A DNA stretch of 64,000 nt from Bradyrhizobium sp. CB1015 (lineage in GTDB: Bacteria; Pseudomonadota; Alphaproteobacteria; Rhizobiales; Xanthobacteraceae), in contig NZ_CP104174.1 of assembly GCF_025200925.1 (NCBI RefSeq), positions 6,138,001-6,202,000 on the forward strand. The letters are read 5' to 3'. Positions 59,519-64,000 of the stretch are shown one piece after another. Every line of letters starts with the position of its first letter. The first letter of the stretch is position 1. Position numbers and translations under genes: made by a program. The notes beneath the pieces are model-generated. The model had not been told where the DNA came from. It was given only the letters and a program-made list of their open reading frames with translations, and did no database searches.

Positions 59519-61774
59519 TCAGCGCAACACGTTGAGGAGATCCTGAACCATCGAGTTCGCCGTCGTGATCACCTTGGTGTTGGCCGAATAGGCCTGCTGG
59601 GTCACGATCAGCTTGGTGAATTCGTCGGCGATGTCGGTGTTGGAGCCCTCCAGCGACGAGCCGCTGATGGTGCCCGAGGCGCCGTCGATGGCGTCTCCCG
59701 ATTGTTCGGTCGCGGCATAGGCGCCGCCGTCCATCGCCTTCAGATAGTTGGTGCCGTTGAAATGCGACAGCTGCACCTGGGCGAGGTTGAGGTTCTGGCC
59801 GTTGGAGAAGGTGCCGACCACGGTGCCGTTGTTGTTGACGGCGACCGAGCGCAACTGACCGGCGGCATAGCCGTTCTGGGTGATGGTGTTGATCGTTACC
59901 GCGCCGCTGGTGCTGGCATATTGCGTCAGCCCGCCCGAGGAGATGTTGAAGGCGACCGAGCCGAGCGACTGGCCGCTGACGGTGACGTTGTTGATGGTGA
60001 TGCCCGAGCCGCTCGGCGAGGTCAGCGAGCCGTCGGCGGCAAAGGTGAAGGTCTGGCCGGTGTTGACCCAGCCGACCGTGGTGCCGGTCGCGTTCGGGTC
60101 GGTCTGGTAGAACAGGTTCCAGCTATCCGAATGGCCCGCGCCCAGCGAGGCACTGTCGGTCTTGGCCCAGCGCAATTGCAGGTTCACCGGCGTGCCGGCG
60201 GCGTTGTAGGCCGTCACCGCGCCGCCGCTGATCGATTCCTTGGTGAAGGTGGCGACGTCGTTGCCGATCACCCCGCCGGTGCCGGCGGTGCCGCCACCGT
60301 CGCGATTCTTGGTGATGGTCGAGGTGAAGCCGAGCGCCGAGAAAGCGGCGCTGTTGGAGCTGGACACCGAGAGGTTGGAGACGGTGCCGGTGTTGAGCGT
60401 GATCACGCCGCCGCTGCTGACCGACGACCCCGAGGCGCCGGAGAGCGCGTCGATCTTGCCGAGCAGAGTCGTGACGTTGTCGGTGGTGAGGATCTGATTG
60501 GCGGCGGGAACCGCCGGCGGCGAGATGAAAGTCAGTGTCTGGCCGTTGACGGTGATGGTGTCGCCGGCGGAGAAGCCGGACGTGAGCACCTGGGCCCCGC
60601 CGGCGGTGGCCGAGCCGCTCAGCACCGTCGCGCCCGAGATTGCAGGCGAGGACAGCACGTTGCCGCCGCGCGTCACGCTGCTGATGCCGAGCGCCGTGGC
60701 GGCCGTGCCGCTGCCGATCGCGACGTCGGTGCCGGTGCCGGTCGCGATCTGGATGTTGCCGCTGACGGAGAGCGAAGCGGTGACGCCGGCGCCGCCGGCA
60801 GTCTGGATCGCGTTCAGGATATCGGCCACTGTCGCCGTTGTGCCCGCACCGAGACCGATCGTGGTGTTGCTGCCGACGGTCGAGACCGTGGTGCCGCCGT
60901 TGAACGTGATGGTGTTGCCGTTGATGGTCAGCGTCTGGCCGCTCAACGCGGTCAGAATGCTGGAGGCGAGATGCGTGCCGGCCGCGTTGTCGAGGGACGT
61001 GGTCGTCGAGGCGACCGCCGACGAATTGTTCTGGAGCGCAACCGTGCCCGTGGCCGTCGTCGACGAATAGGCCGAGCGGATGTTGCCGGTTGCAGCCGCG
61101 CCTGACACCGTCGCATTGGCATAGGGCGCCGGCGGCGTGCCGACCGGCAGCGGGTTGGCCGCGAAATCGGACGGGTTCAGACCGCCGGCCGCCAGCAGCG
61201 TGCCGCTCGACGCGGTGGTTTTCGCCACCGTGTTCGGCTGGGTCGGCAGGTTCGCCGCGTACTGGATCGAGGTGGTCGCCTGCGCCGGAATGAAGTTGTT
61301 CTGGAATTGCAGGACGTTCGCCACGCTGCCGGTCGGGTTGCCGGTTTTCGGGTCGACCGTGACGCCCATCAGGTAATAGCCGGCGCCGTTGACCAGGTTG
61401 CCGTTGGCATTGAGCTGGAAGTCGCCACGCCGCGTGTAATAGGTCACCCCGGTGAAGACAGGCACGTTGTCGACGACGCCGCTCGCCTTCTGGATCGAGA
61501 AGAAGCCGTCGCCGGTGATCGCCATGTTGGTGGCGACGCTGGAGGACGAGATCGTGCCCTGGGTGGTGATGGTGGCCTTGGCGTTGGCCGTCACGCCGCC
61601 TGCGACCTGCTTGCTCGGGACCGAGGAGTCCGGAATGAGGTCGACGAAGCTGGTGCCGATGCCCTTGTAACCGGTGGTGGATGAGTTCGCGATGTTGCCG
61701 GAAATGTTCTGCAGCGCGAAGGACTGCGCCTGCAGGCCACCCACCGAGGTGTTCATTGCATCGAAGATACCCAT
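59519..61774 (-). CDS. flgE: Flagellar hook protein FlgE (long form)
   Basis: A 751-residue hook subunit, longer than enteric FlgE (~400). The N-terminus has MGIFDAMNTSVGGLQAQSFA and LQNISGNIANSSTTGYKGIG; the C-terminus has SNTDIADEFTKLIVTQQAYS and MVQDLLNVLR. The FlgE body includes VATNMAITGDGFFSIQKASG and TYYTRRGDFQLNANGNLVNG. Two inserted modules at about 278-365 (TLTINGNTITF) and 400-485 (GDTITVNGQTLTF) share the pattern seen in the flagellins and FlgL. First gene of flgE-flgK-flgL, with a sigma-54 element 62-80 bp upstream. Confidence 0.96.
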   Translation of the reverse strand: MGIFDAMNTSVGGLQAQSFALQNISGNIANSSTTGYKGIGTSFVDLIPDSSVPSKQVAGGVTANAKATITTQGTISSSSVATNMAITGDGFFSIQKASGVVDNVPVFTGVTYYTRRGDFQLNANGNLVNGAGYYLMGVTVDPKTGNPTGSVANVLQFQNNFIPAQATTSIQYAANLPTQPNTVAKTTASSGTLLAAGGLNPSDFAANPLPVGTPPAPYANATVSGAAATGNIRSAYSSTTATGTVALQNNSSAVASTTTSLDNAAGTHLASSILTALSGQTLTINGNTITFNGGTTVSTVGSNTTIGLGAGTTATVADILNAIQTAGGAGVTASLSVSGNIQIATGTGTDVAIGSGTAATALGISSVTRGGNVLSSPAISGATVLSGSATAGGAQVLTSGFSAGDTITVNGQTLTFISPPAVPAANQILTTDNVTTLLGKIDALSGASGSSVSSGGVITLNTGTVSNLSVSSSNSAAFSALGFTSTITKNRDGGGTAGTGGVIGNDVATFTKESISGGAVTAYNAAGTPVNLQLRWAKTDSASLGAGHSDSWNLFYQTDPNATGTTVGWVNTGQTFTFAADGSLTSPSGSGITINNVTVSGQSLGSVAFNISSGGLTQYASTSGAVTINTITQNGYAAGQLRSVAVNNNGTVVGTFSNGQNLNLAQVQLSHFNGTNYLKAMDGGAYAATEQSGDAIDGASGTISGSSLEGSNTDIADEFTKLIVTQQAYSANTKVITTANSMVQDLLNVLR

Positions 61775-61837
61775 AACTTTGTCTCCAAATCCGATCTCGG
61801 CGGCCGGTCGACCATGGCCGCAATCGGAAGCGACGTC

Positions 61838-61853
61838 GCAAGGCCTATGCCAA
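61838..61853 (-). promoter_or_regulatory. Sigma-54 promoter for flgE-flgK-flgL
   Basis: On the minus strand: TTGGCAT-AGGC-CTTGCGA. GG and GC are 10 bases apart with a full TTGC -12 element. It lies about 65-80 bp before the flgE start, which fits the sigma-54-dependent hook genes of alphaproteobacteria. Confidence 0.65.
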
Positions 61854-61885
61854 TGCGGGTATCTTCAGGAAATCAACGGCTTAAA

Positions 61886-61915
61886 TAGAAATGCCCCGGC
61901 CGCATGACCGGGGCA
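61886..61915 (-). terminator. Terminator of msrB
   Basis: On the minus strand: TGCCCCGG-TCATGCGG-CCGGGGCA followed by TTTCTATTT. It lies between msrB and the flgE promoter, 130 bp past the msrB stop. Confidence 0.65.
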
Positions 61916-61950
61916 CAATTGCCGGGCCGGCAACAATTGCCGGGGAGGAT

Positions 61951-62036
61951 TGTCGTTCCGGAGCGATGCGTCAGCATCGAATCCGGAACCTCGAGATTCC
62001 GGGGTCTGGTCCTTCGGACCATCCCGGAATGACGGC
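61951..62036. repeat. GC-rich palindromic stretch downstream of msrB
   Basis: Nested palindromes: TGGTCC-TTCG-GGACCA in the centre, ATTCCGGG / CCCGGAAT around it, and GTCGTTCCGG further out. It resembles dispersed noncoding repeats of Bradyrhizobium. No other copy is in this window. Confidence 0.5.
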
Positions 62037-62044
62037 TTGATTGC

Positions 62045-62557
62045 CTACGTCGCCGACGCCGCAGCCGGGTGGAAGACCAAGCCGAAACCATCGATGCAAT
62101 AGCGCAAGCCGGTCGGCTTCGGGCCGTCGTCGAAGACATGGCCGAGATGGCCGCCGCAGCGCCGGCAATGCACCTCGGTACGAACCATGCCGTAGGTGCG
62201 GTCCTCGGTCTTGCCGACATTGCCTTCGATCGGTGCATAGAAGCTCGGCCAGCCCGTGCCACTCTCGAACTTGGTCTCGGACGTAAACAGCGGCAGGTCG
62301 CAGCCGGCGCAGGCGAAGATGCCCTTGCGGTGCTCCTTCAAGAGCGGGCTGGAGCCCGGCCGCTCGGTGCCGTGGTTGCGCAGGATCTCATATTGCTGCG
62401 GCGTGAGCTGGGCACGCCATTCGGCCTCCGTCTTCGTGATCTCGAACTTTTCCGCGGCCTTCTCGCCGGCCTCGGCAGGTGTTCCTCTCAGCCAGCGGAA
62501 GGCCGTAAGGCCGAACAGGCCGGCGACAGTCGTGAGCAGGATGCGGCGGTCAAGCAT
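62045..62557 (-). CDS. msrB: Peptide-methionine (R)-S-oxide reductase MsrB, exported
   Basis: A 170-residue enzyme that reduces methionine-R-sulfoxide in proteins. The start at 62557 gives a twin-arginine-like signal [20 protein letters not shown], so it is probably periplasmic or membrane-anchored. The MsrB domain has [53 protein letters not shown], and [18 protein letters not shown], and ends [14 protein letters not shown]. The catalytic Cys is in RYCID (usually RYCIN). Two CxxC pairs (CAGC, CRRC) bind zinc. Confidence 0.93.
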   Translation of the reverse strand: MLDRRILLTTVAGLFGLTAFRWLRGTPAEAGEKAAEKFEITKTEAEWRAQLTPQQYEILRNHGTERPGSSPLLKEHRKGIFACAGCDLPLFTSETKFESGTGWPSFYAPIEGNVGKTEDRTYGMVRTEVHCRRCGGHLGHVFDDGPKPTGLRYCIDGFGLVFHPAAASAT

Positions 62558-62644
62558 GTCATTCTCCGTGCGCGGGAAGTCCATGCCCTGAGATACGGGC
62601 TTCGTCGGCCGACGTTACACGTTGAGGCGGGATTTTTCTCAGGT

Positions 62645-64000
62645 TTATTGCGAAACGCGGTCGTCCTGCACGACGGGTTCCACGGCTTCGACCGCAGCTT
62701 TCGGCGGTGGTGCCGGCCGCGGCCGCACGCCGGGCGGCGCACGACGCGGACCGGTGCCGGCGGCGCGGTTGGCCTCGGCGAGGCGGGCCTCGCGTTCCCT
62801 GTCCTTCACCCTGGCGCGCTCGCGATAGCGGGCGAGCGCACCTGCGGCGGCGGAGCTCGCCCTGCCCCAGATCCCGACCAGCTGGCCCGCGACGCGCCCC
62901 GTGGCGCCGCCCGCCCAGACCAGCTCGAAGGGTGAGAACAGTTTCCAGCGCTCATCACCCCGCAAAATGCTGCGCGCGATCATCTGTCCGGCCATGGCCG
63001 AGGTGTTCATGCCCTGGCGGCCGAACCCGCTTGCCACCCACAGGCCTTTGCGCAGCTGGCCGATCTGCGGCATGCCGTGCACGGTCTGGCCGATGACGCC
63101 GCCGAACATGTCGGTGATCTCGACATTGCCGAGCTCGGGAAAGATCGTCCGGATCCGTCGCCTGACGGCACCGGCGAAGCGCTGCGGACGCGCCGCCCAG
63201 GTGGTCTCCGGGCTCTCCCACATCAGCCGGTCGCCGTCGACGATCCGGAAATGGTCGACACCGTCGGAATCCATCACCGATCCCTTGAAGGCGATAATCT
63301 CGTGCAGGCGCTCGCCGAGCGGCGCGGTCACGCCGGCATAGCGCCAGACCGGCAGCAGCGTCTCCGACAGGCGCTTCAACGGCGCGCCGAGATGAATGTT
63401 GCCGGCGAGCACGATGTGACTCGCGCGCAGCCGCGCCGAGGGCGTGACGATGCGCTTGCGGATGCCGGAATGATCGATGCTGACGACCGGCGTCTCCTCG
63501 AAGATGCGGGCGCCTGCCCGCCGCGCCAGCGCCGCAAGGCCGTGCACATATTTGCGGCCGTCGAGCTGGAACGCTTTTGGATAATACACGCCGTGGAAGT
63601 AATGATCGGTCTTGAGCACCGCGCGGACGCGATCGGCCTGCCAGCCCTCGACCTCGGTATCGAAATCCTCGTTCAGCATCTGCAACCGGCTGATCAGCCG
63701 GTCGCCGGCATCGACGTTCGAGACCTCCAGCACGCCGTCGCGAAGGCCGATCCCCGGCATGTTCTCTTCGCTGGAGTTGGCCCTGACGAACTCGGCGCCC
63801 TCCTTCGACAGCGTCCACAATTCGCGGGCATCCTCGAAGCCGATGCGCTCGATCAGGTCCGCGAGCGGCAGCGCAAAGCCCGGCATCACGGTGCCGAGCT
63901 GGTTGCCGGAGGCGTTCCAGCCGATATGCCGGCCCTCGAGCACCGCGACGCTGGCCCCGAGCCGGGCCGCTTCCAGCGCGATGGAAAGCCCGGCAAGCCC
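62645..64000 (-). CDS. FAD-dependent oxidoreductase, DadA-like (N-terminus beyond window)
   Basis: A DAO-fold FAD oxidoreductase (D-amino acid dehydrogenase/glycine oxidase type). The frame is open to the window edge, at least 451 residues, and the first visible part GLAGLSIALEAARLGASVAV is the second half of the FAD-binding Rossmann motif. Then come VLEGRHIGWNASGNQLGTVM (typical of DadA-like proteins), VYYPKAFQLDGRKYVHGLAA, DMFGGVIGQTVHGMPQIGQL and VASGFGRQGMNTSAMAGQMI. A non-conserved, Pro/Arg-rich C-terminal tail of about 90 residues follows (GPRRAPPGVRPRPAPPP). Substrate is not predictable. Confidence 0.85.
   Translation of the reverse strand, partial: GLAGLSIALEAARLGASVAVLEGRHIGWNASGNQLGTVMPGFALPLADLIERIGFEDARELWTLSKEGAEFVRANSSEENMPGIGLRDGVLEVSNVDAGDRLISRLQMLNEDFDTEVEGWQADRVRAVLKTDHYFHGVYYPKAFQLDGRKYVHGLAALARRAGARIFEETPVVSIDHSGIRKRIVTPSARLRASHIVLAGNIHLGAPLKRLSETLLPVWRYAGVTAPLGERLHEIIAFKGSVMDSDGVDHFRIVDGDRLMWESPETTWAARPQRFAGAVRRRIRTIFPELGNVEITDMFGGVIGQTVHGMPQIGQLRKGLWVASGFGRQGMNTSAMAGQMIARSILRGDERWKLFSPFELVWAGGATGRVAGQLVGIWGRASSAAAGALARYRERARVKDREREARLAEANRAAGTGPRRAPPGVRPRPAPPPKAAVEAVEPVVQDDRVSQ

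Overview
The window is high-GC alphaproteobacterial chromosome. The protein sequences, the mosaic of short palindromic intergenic repeats and the gene order point to Bradyrhizobium or a very close relative. Most of it is a large part of the locus for a thick, complex (subpolar type) flagellum, recognisable by two very long tandem flagellins and the FlaF/FlbT regulator pair. Both ends are cut through metabolic genes: a class I fumarase on the left and a DadA-like FAD oxidoreductase on the right.

Layout. 1-6.2 kb holds housekeeping and hypothetical genes (fumarase, an ICMT-type methyltransferase, a glutathione S-transferase, a lectin-like exported protein, a Tim44-domain protein). 6.5-15.2 kb holds cckA (hybrid kinase at the top of the CtrA phosphorelay), then flhB, fliR, fliQ, fliE, flgC and flgB on the minus strand, and fliO-fliP divergently on the plus strand. 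15.2-25.3 kb holds a very large exported TPR protein, a small TPR protein, a FecR-domain protein and a VCBS/RTX adhesin-like protein. 25.9-32.6 kb holds motE-like, DUF6468, fliM and fliL (minus) and flgF-flgG-flgA-flgH (plus). 32.8-37.7 kb is a scar region: IS481 remnant, frameshifted RelE/ParE toxin with intact antitoxin, IS110 element, noncoding palindromes, a 2-oxopent-4-enoate hydratase-like gene, an epimerase remnant and a frameshifted HxlR regulator. 37.9-39.7 kb holds dksA and a divergent SDR/HxlR pair. 39.7-50.3 kb holds fliX, flgI, flgJ-like, flgN-like and flaG-like genes, flaF, two flagellins and flbT. 50.4-55.6 kb is a tightly coupled four-gene operon (glycosyltransferase-like, PLP enzyme, ATP-grasp enzyme, PLP decarboxylase) lying between flbT and flgL. 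55.7-61.8 kb holds flgE-flgK-flgL. After that come msrB and the truncated oxidoreductase.

Regulation visible in the DNA. Perfect CtrA-type boxes (TTAA-N7-TTAA) lie upstream of flgB/fliO, upstream of the giant TPR gene (two boxes), upstream of flagellin 1 (an 11-bp phased array) and upstream of the four-gene operon. Sigma-54 -24/-12 elements with correct spacing lie upstream of flgF, flgI and flgE. CckA, which feeds CtrA, is encoded in the same window, so the control input and its likely targets are neighbours. The CtrA box and the position make the four-gene operon the strongest candidate here for an uncharacterised flagellum-linked biosynthesis or modification system.

Other notable points: fliP has a C-terminal extension translated out of an intergenic repeat; fliO appears frameshifted just before its C-terminal tail; and the flhB/fliR and fliR/fliQ junctions carry paired bulged hairpins that abut the start codons. 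All identifications are by reading motifs and family resemblance; no database search was possible.
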